64,000 nt of DNA from Povalibacter uvarum (GTDB lineage: Bacteria > Pseudomonadota > Gammaproteobacteria > Steroidobacterales > Steroidobacteraceae). The stretch lies in the NCBI RefSeq assembly GCF_014202975.1, contig NZ_JACHHZ010000002.1, positions 186,001 to 250,000 on the forward strand, read 5' to 3'. This document shows positions 16,473 to 24,422 of the stretch, in pieces (positions within the stretch are counted from its first letter, which is position 1; each line of letters starts with the position of its first letter). The notes under the pieces are model-generated. The model saw nothing but the letters and a program-made list of their open reading frames with translations, was not told where the DNA came from and ran no database searches. Position numbers and translations under genes: made by a program.

Positions 16473-18611
16473 CTACTGCACGACGGGCCCTTCGGATTCG
16501 GTGATGGCGATCAACTGCCGGACGAGCCTTGGCCAGTCGACGCGCCGGGAACTGCCTATGACATCGATGCGCGGCAGGCCTTTGCCTTTGACGAGATAGT
16601 AACCACCGTTCGGCGCCGGAGCGACGCCGTCCATGTGGCACACGTCCTGCTCCAGGCGACACGACACGCCGAGCCGGTCGTAGTTGAACTCATCGAAGAA
16701 TCGCATCACGCCGCTGGAAAGCGCGGCGGTAACCCCTGCTCCGCCACCGCCGATACTGCCGATGTTCTCTACCGCTCGCTGGCTGATTCGATGCCTCGAG
16801 CGATCGCCGGGCGGAGTGAAGAGGCGCGCGTCGAAGGCCACCGGAGTCCAGTTGAAGAGCTCGAGCCCCGAAATGGCGCCGGACAGACGCCCCGTCATGC
16901 CGCCAAAGGAGAAGGCGCCCGTTACGAGATTGAGATCCAGATTCTCGAGCGCGATGTTGGATCGGAAGCGCGGCCACTGACTGAAGGGCTGCTCGAGACG
17001 CAGATCGCTGATCCGCACTTCGCCGTCGAAGACCTGCGCGGTCAGTGTCGTGCCGAGCGTCACGATCCGATCTCGCATGCGCAGCTTGGAAATGTTGCCG
17101 CTGATCTTGCCGCCGAATTCAGGCCAGCCGAATGCCTGGCAGAGTTGCCGCACGCTGATCGGCTGGATGCTCGCATCGACCATGAAGGCAACCGTCGGCA
17201 GGCCGGCGTTGCGAATCCTGAAGCTCTCGACGGCGATCGCTCCGTCGAGCACGGGAATGTGCGCCGGTTGCAGCAGCCGAATCTGTCGACCCTGCGTATT
17301 GAAGTGCAGCTCGGTCGCGCCGAGGTCGAGGTTCAACAGGGTGCCCGAGGCCCAGCTGAGCGTCGAATTGGGGCTGCGCTGCGGAGGGGAATCCTCATCA
17401 TCGTCGGATGAGGCGGAAGGTGCGTCGAGCCAGTGCCATTCACCGCTCAGTTCGTGCAGGACGAAGTTGCGGGCGCCATCGTCGAGACTGACTTTGTCGA
17501 AGCGCAGGCTCGCCTGCCGCGGCGTCCCGTCTTCGATCGACAACGCGGCACTCAGCGCACCCGATGTCTGCAGAGACTTGAAGCCCGTGTCCAGCAGAAG
17601 CGGCTGGAAGTAGCTCGTATACGCACCAGGGAATTGCAGCGATTGAAGATCGAAGCGCAATGCCCGCAGCGGTTGCTCCGCATCCAGGTCGATAGTGCCC
17701 TTCCCCGAACCCCTGGCTACCTCGCGATGATCGATCGCGAAGTGATCCACAACCAGTAAACCGGCATTCGTCCAGAGTCCGCGCGCGCTGGCTTCCAGCG
17801 GATGAACGCCCAGATCGAGGAAAATCGGCTGCGCATACGCCTGACCGGCGGCGGACTTGATCGTTGCTTCGTAGCGCCAGTCTGCTCCGGCACGCCCGAG
17901 TTTCGCGCGCAGCTCGAACGAGAGGCGATCGGCCGCAAGACTGCCCGATTCGTTGTTGCCAGTGAGCTCGCTCACCGTCGCTGTCACATCAGCAGCGCGC
18001 AACGCGGTGTCAGTACCTGATGCATTGATCGACGCAGTCACGAGGCCCGTCGCGGTCAATTCCGGAGCGGGCAACTGCCACTGCTTGGCGAGCTTCAGAG
18101 TCTCATCGAGTGGCAGTCGGGAAATGTCGGCGGTCGCGCGCCAGCCTGAATCGTTCAAAGCAGCAGCGAGGTTGATCTGCCCCTGGCCGACACGCAGTCC
18201 GCGCAGGTTCAGATCGAGCGCACCGGTCGTTCGCGCGTAGCGCACGTCGCCAGGCACCGTCTGAGAACCAAGAGAAGGGAGCGAAGCCACGATGCGCGCC
18301 TTCGCGCAGCGAATGACGTCGGCGGAAACTTCGAGCGCGGGACATTCGATCCGGACGTTCCGGAGTTCATCCTTGATCGAGCTCAACCGTAGCCGCGACA
18401 CGGTAGCCGATACACCCGACGATCCTTCCGGCAGATCGGCCCGCACTACAACGCCTTGCGCACTCCAGCCGGCGCCTTCGATCTGCTCGACCTCGAGTTC
18501 GATCTCGTCGACTGCGCCGACCAGCGTCGCCATCGCCATCGCGAATAACGCAAGCGCAGTCAGCACTCCCCTTCGGCGGCAGCCAGTCGTGTCAGCGACG
18601 ATTCGATTCAT
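16473..18611 (-). CDS. ydbH: YdbH-like intermembrane AsmA-family protein
   Basis: A protein of 712 residues with one N-terminal helix (GVLTALALFAMAMATLVGA) and a long beta-rich periplasmic body. The C-terminal half carries the YdbH signature (FDGEVRISDLRLEQPFSQWP, SGAISGLELFNWTPVAFDAR, SSGVMRFFDEFNYDRLGVSC). AsmA-like proteins of this kind form hydrophobic grooves spanning the periplasm and move phospholipids to the outer membrane. It leads the operon with the ydbL-like gene. The start is uncertain: the ATG at 18611 was chosen, but a TTG 36 nt upstream is possible and neither has a clear ribosome site. Confidence 0.85.
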   Translation of the reverse strand: MNRIVADTTGCRRRGVLTALALFAMAMATLVGAVDEIELEVEQIEGAGWSAQGVVVRADLPEGSSGVSATVSRLRLSSIKDELRNVRIECPALEVSADVIRCAKARIVASLPSLGSQTVPGDVRYARTTGALDLNLRGLRVGQGQINLAAALNDSGWRATADISRLPLDETLKLAKQWQLPAPELTATGLVTASINASGTDTALRAADVTATVSELTGNNESGSLAADRLSFELRAKLGRAGADWRYEATIKSAAGQAYAQPIFLDLGVHPLEASARGLWTNAGLLVVDHFAIDHREVARGSGKGTIDLDAEQPLRALRFDLQSLQFPGAYTSYFQPLLLDTGFKSLQTSGALSAALSIEDGTPRQASLRFDKVSLDDGARNFVLHELSGEWHWLDAPSASSDDDEDSPPQRSPNSTLSWASGTLLNLDLGATELHFNTQGRQIRLLQPAHIPVLDGAIAVESFRIRNAGLPTVAFMVDASIQPISVRQLCQAFGWPEFGGKISGNISKLRMRDRIVTLGTTLTAQVFDGEVRISDLRLEQPFSQWPRFRSNIALENLDLNLVTGAFSFGGMTGRLSGAISGLELFNWTPVAFDARLFTPPGDRSRHRISQRAVENIGSIGGGGAGVTAALSSGVMRFFDEFNYDRLGVSCRLEQDVCHMDGVAPAPNGGYYLVKGKGLPRIDVIGSSRRVDWPRLVRQLIAITESEGPVVQ

Positions 18612-18726
18612 CGAATGGATGATGACGGGCGCACGCAACAGCGCCAAGTCGAGGAATACAGCCGTGTACGCCGGTTGTATGACTTCGAACCAACGAATAC
18701 CGGTCCGAATTCGTCATTCGGGCAAA

Positions 18727-18742
18727 TTGACAACGCTGTCAA
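18727..18742. promoter_or_regulatory. LacI-type operator overlapping the GH3 promoter
   Basis: TTGACAACGCTGTCAA has perfect 6-bp arms around a CG centre, the form of many LacI-family sites. Its left arm is also a perfect -35 hexamer (TTGACA), with a weak -10 GATTCT at 18751-18756. It lies 71 bp before the GH3 ATG, whose gene is followed by a LacI-family regulator. Confidence 0.6.
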
Positions 18743-18813
18743 ATCCATGGGATTCTGACCCTGCGGGCCTTCCGGCTCAGCCAGATCAACATATTTCATC
18801 GGGGGATCGGACG

Positions 18814-21396
18814 ATGGTGAACCTTGGGCTTCAGCGTGCCCGGCACGGCGCCGCGCTGGGCACAGCCGTGGCTATCGCATGCGCGCTCGCAGGGTGCGAT
18901 CGGGAAACGAACGCGATGCCGACTCACGGCGCGACTCCGTCGGCGCAAGAAACCGCCGTCATCCATCCGGAACAGTGGCCGAAGCTCTCGCCACCGGTGC
19001 AGGACAGCCCCGCGCTGAATGCTCGTCTCGAAGCACTGCTCGCGTCTTTGTCGATCGAGGAGAAAGTCGGCCAGATCATCCAGGCAGACATCGGCAGCGT
19101 CACCCCCGACGACGTTCGCAAGTATCGGCTCGGCTCCGTGCTCAATGGCGGCAACTCCGGTCCTCACGGCGACGATCTCGCACCGGCGAAGAAATGGCTC
19201 GAACTCGCTGACGCATTCTACGAAGCGTCCATGGACACGAGCGGCAGTCACAAGGCGATCCCCATCATCTGGGGTTCGGACGCCATTCACGGCAACAACA
19301 ACATCGTTGGCGCAACGATTTTCCCGCACAACATCGGACTCGGCGCGACGCGCAATCCCGAACTGATCAAGCGCATCGGCGAAGTCACTGCAATCGAGAC
19401 GAGAATCAGCGGCCAGGAATGGACGTTCGCACCGACGCTCGCCGTCGTGCAGGACGTTCGCTGGGGACGCTCCTATGAGTCGTACTCCGAGCAGCCCGAA
19501 ATCGTGCACGAATACGCGAGCGCAATGGTCCAGGGGCTCCAGGGCGAACCGGGATCACCTGAATTTCTGAAGGGCAAGCACGTCATCACGACAGCAAAGC
19601 ATTTCGTCGGCGACGGCGGCACCTTCGAAGGACGCGATCAGGGCGACAATCGCGCGAGCGAAAAAGTTCTGCGTGACATCCACACCGCCGGCTACACCGC
19701 CGCGATCAACGCGGGCGCGCAATCTGTAATGGCTTCCTTCTCGAGCTGGCAGGGCGCCAAGGTGCACGGTCACAAGGGACTGCTCACCGATGTGCTCAAG
19801 GACCGCTTCGGCTTCGACGGCATCCTCGTCGGCGACTGGAATGCGCACGGCCAGGTCGATGGCTGCTCCACGACGAACTGCGCAGCAACGATCAATGCCG
19901 GACTCGACATGTTCATGGCACCCGATGGCTGGAGGGCGCTGTACGACAACACGCTCGCGCAGGCACGCTCGGGTGAGATTCCGATGGCACGCCTCGACGA
20001 CGCCGTTCGGCGCATCCTGCGAGTGAAGCTGCGAGCCGGCCTTTTCGAAGCGGGTAAACCTTCGTCGCGCCCGCTGGCCGGTCAGTTCAACCTGCTCGGT
20101 GCTCCCGAGCATCGGTCTGTCGCTCGTCAGGCTGTGCGCGAATCGCTGGTGCTGCTCAAGAACGCAAAGCATGTGCTGCCGCTCAAACCGTCGATGAACG
20201 TTCTGGTCGTCGGCGACGGCGCGGACAACATCGCGAAGCAAAGCGGCGGCTGGTCGCTGACGTGGCAAGGCACGGGCGTGACCAACGCGAATTTCCCGAA
20301 CGGCGAATCGATCTATTCCGGCATTCGCTCGGCCGTCAGGGCGGGCGGCGGTAAGGTCACGCTGAGCGCCAACGGTGATGTCAAAGGCAAACCCGATGTC
20401 GCCATCGTCGTGTTCGGCGAAGACCCTTACGCCGAATTCCAGGGCGACGTCGACACGCTCGAGTACAAGCCCGGCAACAAGGCGGATCTCGCGCTGCTCA
20501 GGAAGCTTCGTGAAGCGAACGTGCCCGTCGTCTCCGTATTCCTCTCGGGTCGGCCAATGTGGGTCAATCCGGAGCTGAATGCATCGGACGCATTCGTTGC
20601 CGCGTGGCTGCCAGGCACCGAGGGTGGTGGCGTCGCAGACGTGCTCTTCGCGAAGAACGACGGCACCGCCAACCATGACTTCAAGGGCAGGCTCTCCTTC
20701 GCATGGCCGCGCACGCCGGAACAGGTCACTGAAACGCGTGGAACGGAAGCGCCGCTCTTCGCATACGGCTTCGGACTTACGTATCGCGATACAGGCGAGC
20801 TCGACGCGCTGCCTGAAACCGTCGCACAACGTCGCGACGTCGCCTCGACACGCGAGTACTTCTCCGCAGGTCGCGCGGCGAATGGCTGGACGATCGCGCT
20901 CGCAGACGGTCAGAGCCGCCAACCGCTGCCGACAGGAATTGGCGCAACAGCGGACGGCGCGCTGAAGATCACAGCAATCGACCGGGGCGCGCAGGAAGAC
21001 GCACGTCTGCTCAACTGGTCGGGCACGGGCTCCGCCAGCTTCATCATCGAGCGCAACGATCCGATCGACCTGCAACGCGAAGCCAACGGACAGCTGTCGC
21101 TCGTGTTCGACTATCGCGTCGACACGGCGCCTGCTGGCGGTGTGTCGCTCGGCGTCGAATGCCACGGCGGTGCCAACAAGTGCGCGAGCAGCATCCAGAT
21201 CGAAGATCAGCTCCAGCGCGCTCCCAAGAAGGAATGGCAGCAGGCGCGCATTCTGCTGAGCTGCTTCCAGCAAGGCGGGGCCGATATGCGTGCGATCACG
21301 GCACCGATCGTGCTGTCGACGGCGGGTCCGTTGCAGCTGGGCATTGCGAACGTGCGGCTCGACACGGGACTTCAGGGCGCCGTGACCTGCCAGTAA
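18814..21396 (+). CDS. Glycoside hydrolase family 3 exo-beta-glucosidase (lipoprotein)
   Basis: Secreted or lipid-anchored GH3 enzyme of 860 residues that removes glucosyl units from beta-glucans. The signal ends in ALAGC (Cys28). The N-terminal barrel carries GKHVITTAKHFVGDGGTFEG and the nucleophile Asp341 in GFDGILVGDW. The C-terminal alpha/beta sandwich has LVVGDGADNIAKQSGGW. The last about 150 residues (FSAGRAANGWTIALADGQ...) look like the galactose-binding ExoP-type C-terminal domain. The frame opens back to 18292, but the lipoprotein signal fixes the ATG at 18814. A LacI-type operator precedes it and the lacI gene follows by 9 bp, so glucan oligosaccharides are the likely inducers. Confidence 0.95.
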   Translation: MVNLGLQRARHGAALGTAVAIACALAGCDRETNAMPTHGATPSAQETAVIHPEQWPKLSPPVQDSPALNARLEALLASLSIEEKVGQIIQADIGSVTPDDVRKYRLGSVLNGGNSGPHGDDLAPAKKWLELADAFYEASMDTSGSHKAIPIIWGSDAIHGNNNIVGATIFPHNIGLGATRNPELIKRIGEVTAIETRISGQEWTFAPTLAVVQDVRWGRSYESYSEQPEIVHEYASAMVQGLQGEPGSPEFLKGKHVITTAKHFVGDGGTFEGRDQGDNRASEKVLRDIHTAGYTAAINAGAQSVMASFSSWQGAKVHGHKGLLTDVLKDRFGFDGILVGDWNAHGQVDGCSTTNCAATINAGLDMFMAPDGWRALYDNTLAQARSGEIPMARLDDAVRRILRVKLRAGLFEAGKPSSRPLAGQFNLLGAPEHRSVARQAVRESLVLLKNAKHVLPLKPSMNVLVVGDGADNIAKQSGGWSLTWQGTGVTNANFPNGESIYSGIRSAVRAGGGKVTLSANGDVKGKPDVAIVVFGEDPYAEFQGDVDTLEYKPGNKADLALLRKLREANVPVVSVFLSGRPMWVNPELNASDAFVAAWLPGTEGGGVADVLFAKNDGTANHDFKGRLSFAWPRTPEQVTETRGTEAPLFAYGFGLTYRDTGELDALPETVAQRRDVASTREYFSAGRAANGWTIALADGQSRQPLPTGIGATADGALKITAIDRGAQEDARLLNWSGTGSASFIIERNDPIDLQREANGQLSLVFDYRVDTAPAGGVSLGVECHGGANKCASSIQIEDQLQRAPKKEWQQARILLSCFQQGGADMRAITAPIVLSTAGPLQLGIANVRLDTGLQGAVTCQ

Positions 21397-21405
21397 AGCC
21401 CAGCA

Positions 21406-22479
21406 GTGAAGCCTGCCCTTGCTCGGACGCGTCGAGTGCCGAAGGAATCGAATGGCCGGACCCGGATCCATGATGTGGCCCGGGCCGCCGGCGTCGCGAT
21501 CAAGACCGTATCGCGTGCACTGAACAACGAACCCAACGTTCGTCAGGACACGCGCGAGCGCATCCTGGAAACCGTCAAGCGGCTCAACTATCACCCGAGC
21601 TTGTCGGCCCGCGGGCTTGCCGGCCGCCGCTCGTATCTCATCGGCTTGATCTACGAAAATCCCAGCGCCAATTACCTGGTGGATGTGCAACACGGTGCGA
21701 TGGCGCGCTGCCGCGAGGGACGCTTCCAGCTGCTGATGCACCAGGTCAGCGGCCGCGGCGAGGAGCTGGAACGCGACGTCATCGGACTCATCGATCAAAC
21801 AGGAGTCGATGGCCTCATCGTGACAGCGCCGCTGTGTCAGTCGAACGAGCTGATCCGTACGCTCGATCGTCGCGAGATACCGTTCGTGCGCATGGCGCCG
21901 AACAAGATGCGTCACCGCACACCGTACGCGGACATGGATGATGAAGGTGCCGCGTATGAGATGACGGCCTACCTCATCGGCCTCGGGCATCGCCGCATCG
22001 GGTTCATCTCGGGCCACCCCGAACACTTCGCGAGCGGCCAGCGTCTCAACGGCTATCGCAAGGCGTTGAAGGCGCATCGCATCGCGTATCGAGCCAGCTA
22101 CGTCCGGCAGGGCTTCTTCATCTTCGAGTCGGGCCTCGATGCCGCTCGCCAGCTGCTTGCGATGCCAGAGCCGCCCACGGCGATCTTCGCCAGCAACGAC
22201 GACATGGCGGCGGGCGTTCTGATGGCGGCGCACGAGATGGGCATCGCCGTTCCGGATCAGCTCTCAGTGGCCGGTTTCGATGACACGTACATCGCGCGAA
22301 CCGTGTGGCCGCGTCTCACGACCGTCCATCAGCCGAGCTACGACCTGGCCTACACGGCCGCCGATCTTCTCCTGCGCGTCCTGAGCAGCCAGCCGGCACC
22401 GAAGCCGGTGCGGCTGCCCTATCGCCTCGTATGCCGCGCTTCGACCGGGCTCACGGATGACAGCGATAGCCATTCCTGA
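21406..22479 (+). CDS. LacI-family transcriptional regulator
   Basis: Regulator of 357 residues. The N-terminal helix-turn-helix and hinge (RIHDVARAAGVAIKTVSRAL ... HPSLSARGLAGRRS) lie at about residues 20-75, after a short basic extension. The periplasmic-binding-protein-like sugar domain follows (YLIGLIYENPSANYLVDVQ, RIGFISGHPEHFASGQRLNG, AIFASNDDMAAGVL, VAGFDDTYIARTVWPRLTTV). It starts 9 bp after the GH3 stop and is almost certainly its local repressor, acting at the palindrome at 18727-18742. Auto-repression would follow if both are on one transcript. Confidence 0.94.
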   Translation: MKPALARTRRVPKESNGRTRIHDVARAAGVAIKTVSRALNNEPNVRQDTRERILETVKRLNYHPSLSARGLAGRRSYLIGLIYENPSANYLVDVQHGAMARCREGRFQLLMHQVSGRGEELERDVIGLIDQTGVDGLIVTAPLCQSNELIRTLDRREIPFVRMAPNKMRHRTPYADMDDEGAAYEMTAYLIGLGHRRIGFISGHPEHFASGQRLNGYRKALKAHRIAYRASYVRQGFFIFESGLDAARQLLAMPEPPTAIFASNDDMAAGVLMAAHEMGIAVPDQLSVAGFDDTYIARTVWPRLTTVHQPSYDLAYTAADLLLRVLSSQPAPKPVRLPYRLVCRASTGLTDDSDSHS

Positions 22480-22586
22480 GGGTCCAGCATCGCTCCGATG
22501 CGCGCTCCGCTTGCAACGCGGGTGACCCGGCACCGTCGCTGTACCTCCCCCCGCAGCCGGTCCGGGCCACTCGCGTTCTTTCCGGA

Positions 22587-22615
22587 TTGATGTCCGTGAA
22601 CCCGGACCCGTAAAT
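22587..22615 (+). promoter_or_regulatory. Candidate promoter of the DUF6279 operon, with overlapping hairpin
   Basis: TTGATG (22587-22592), 17 bp, GTAAAT (22610-22615), about 75 bp before the next ATG. A perfect 7-bp hairpin, GGACCCG/CGGGTCC (22604-22622), overlaps the -10 box. It could instead end the lacI transcript. Confidence 0.4.
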
Positions 22616-22691
22616 CGGGTCCATGCGTTCGGAGTCAGGCAATTCCGCGGCGGACCTTGCGCCGGGCAGCGTTTGAGCAGGACAGTACCGC

Positions 22692-23558
22692 ATGGGCGAC
22701 CGAACCTTGACGTCATCGCGAGCGAAGCGGATCCGCGTCGCCGGCGTGTGCACGCTGCTGCTCACGCTGGCGGCCTGCACCGGAAGCTTCTTTTACAACC
22801 GGCTCGACACGCTCGCCGGGTGGTACCTGGGCTCGCTGGTCTCGCTGACCGACGGCCAGCGCATCCAGCTGCAGCACTGGCTATCGCAAACCCTCGCCTG
22901 GCATCGCCAGTCCGAGCTCAACCGTTATTCGCGCTTCCTGCGTGATCTTTCTGACCAGGTGATGCAGCCGGGCACGCCAGTGCGCTACGAAGAGACTCAA
23001 AAGCGCTTCCAGGGCTTCTGGGACGACCTCATCGAGAAGGCCACGCCTGATGCGACGACGCTCCTGCTGAGCCTGTCGCCCGAACAGGTGGACGAACTGG
23101 TCCGCAACATGGAAGAGAAAGCGCGCGAGCGCAGCGACGACGAAGGCAAACCAGAGAACTGGCACCGCGAACAGGCGAAGTCGCTCACTCGCTTCGTCAA
23201 GCGCTGGGCAGGCAGCGTCACGGACGAACAGAAGGCGCTCATTACCGCCGCGGCCGCGCAGGTCGAGCCGACACGCGATGAATGGCTGGCCAGCCAACAG
23301 GCCTGGCAACGCTCCCTGCGCGAGGCATTGCAGAAGCCGGCGGACGATCGCGCCGGTGCCGTCCAGCGCCTCCTGGAGAAGCCCGACAACCAGTGGACGC
23401 AGGAATATCACGACAAGTCGCAACGCAATCGCCAGCGTTATCTCGAGCTAGTAACCTCGCTGGATGCCACTTTCACGGATCGGCAACGCCAGCATCTGCG
23501 CGCGGAGCTGCTGAAACTGGCCCAGCAACTGGACACCATCGCCCGGGGGAAAACATGA
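22692..23558 (+). CDS. DUF6279-family lipoprotein
   Basis: Lipoprotein of 288 residues with lipobox LAAC (Cys29) and the family start FFYNRLDTLAGWYLGSLVSL. The remainder is almost wholly alpha-helical and charged, suggesting an extended helical periplasmic protein. Its function is unknown. The stop overlaps the next gene by 4 bp (ATGA), so the two envelope proteins are made together. Confidence 0.8.
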   Translation: MGDRTLTSSRAKRIRVAGVCTLLLTLAACTGSFFYNRLDTLAGWYLGSLVSLTDGQRIQLQHWLSQTLAWHRQSELNRYSRFLRDLSDQVMQPGTPVRYEETQKRFQGFWDDLIEKATPDATTLLLSLSPEQVDELVRNMEEKARERSDDEGKPENWHREQAKSLTRFVKRWAGSVTDEQKALITAAAAQVEPTRDEWLASQQAWQRSLREALQKPADDRAGAVQRLLEKPDNQWTQEYHDKSQRNRQRYLELVTSLDATFTDRQRQHLRAELLKLAQQLDTIARGKT

Positions 23559-24373
23559 ACGCTCGTCTCGCCTGCGCTCTTGCGATCACGCTCGCACTCA
23601 CTGCCTGTAGCCGCTCGGAGCCGCCTCCGCCGGCTGCGGAAACACCTCCCGCCGCTCATGCGGCTGCTCCCAGCGAAAGCACTGGCGAAAGCGCTGCGAT
23701 CCAGGCCGCCCTGTCGAATTCTTCGCGCTTCGCCGGAGACGCTGGTGAAGACGCCTGGCGCAAGTCCGCGGATGTCCTTGCGTTCATGAATGTGCAGCCG
23801 GGCATGCACGTCGTCGACTATCTCGCCGGCGGCGGCTACTACACCGAGTTGCTTTCGACGCTCGTCGGACCCGAGGGTCGGGTCTACACATACAACAATG
23901 CCGAGTACACGAAGTACTCGGGCGATACGCCGGCGAAGCGCTACGCCAACAACCGTCTCGGCAACGTAGTAACAGTGACAGGTGCTCCGGAATCGCTCGC
24001 GATCGAACCGGGTTCGCTGGACGCGGCGCTGTTCGTCCAGTCGTATCACGACCTGCACTGGAAATCGAAAGATTGGTCGCCGACCGATCCGGCGAAGTCG
24101 CTCGCCGCTCTCGTAACGGCGCTGAAGCCGGGCGCGATCGTCGTGGTGGTGGACCATGTCGCCGTTGCCGGCAGCGATCCCGCGGTCGTCGTCGACTCGC
24201 TCCATCGCATCGATCCGGCGCTCGTGAGAAAGGACTTCGAAGCAGCGGGACTCGTCTTCGATGCGGAGAGCTCGATCCTGGCGAACTCCGCGGACGATCA
24301 CACCAAGTCCGTGTTCGACGAGTCGATCCGCCACAAGACGGACCAGTTCGTCTACCGGTTCCGCAAGCCCTGA
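23555..24373 (+). CDS. Exported methyltransferase-like lipoprotein
   Basis: A 272-residue protein with a lipoprotein signal (LALTAC, Cys18), a Pro/Ala-rich linker and a class I methyltransferase fold. Motif I reads MHVVDYLAGGGYYTELLSTL, and the later GSLDAALFVQSYHDLHW and ALKPGAIVVVVDHVA match the fold. A SAM-dependent enzyme outside the cytoplasm would lack its cofactor, so the domain is probably repurposed; such exported versions occur across Proteobacteria with unknown role. The ATG overlaps the DUF6279 stop; the longer frame upstream lacks the signal. Confidence 0.82.
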   Translation: MNARLACALAITLALTACSRSEPPPPAAETPPAAHAAAPSESTGESAAIQAALSNSSRFAGDAGEDAWRKSADVLAFMNVQPGMHVVDYLAGGGYYTELLSTLVGPEGRVYTYNNAEYTKYSGDTPAKRYANNRLGNVVTVTGAPESLAIEPGSLDAALFVQSYHDLHWKSKDWSPTDPAKSLAALVTALKPGAIVVVVDHVAVAGSDPAVVVDSLHRIDPALVRKDFEAAGLVFDAESSILANSADDHTKSVFDESIRHKTDQFVYRFRKP

Positions 24374-24386
24374 CCTCGCCCGAGTC

Positions 24387-24418
24387 CGTCCGCTCCCTTC
24401 GCAAGAAGGGAGCGGACG
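24387..24418. terminator. Hairpin between convergent genes
   Basis: CGTCCGCTCCCTTC, loop GCAA, GAAGGGAGCGGACG: a perfect 14-bp stem with a stable GCAA loop. There is no T tract on the plus strand. It lies between convergent genes and probably marks the 3' ends of both. Confidence 0.65.
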
Positions 24419-24422
24419 CTCG

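Noticed and set aside
19555-22233. 892-residue minus-strand frame over GH3 and lacI
   Set aside because: Antisense to two well-supported genes; no recognisable domain.
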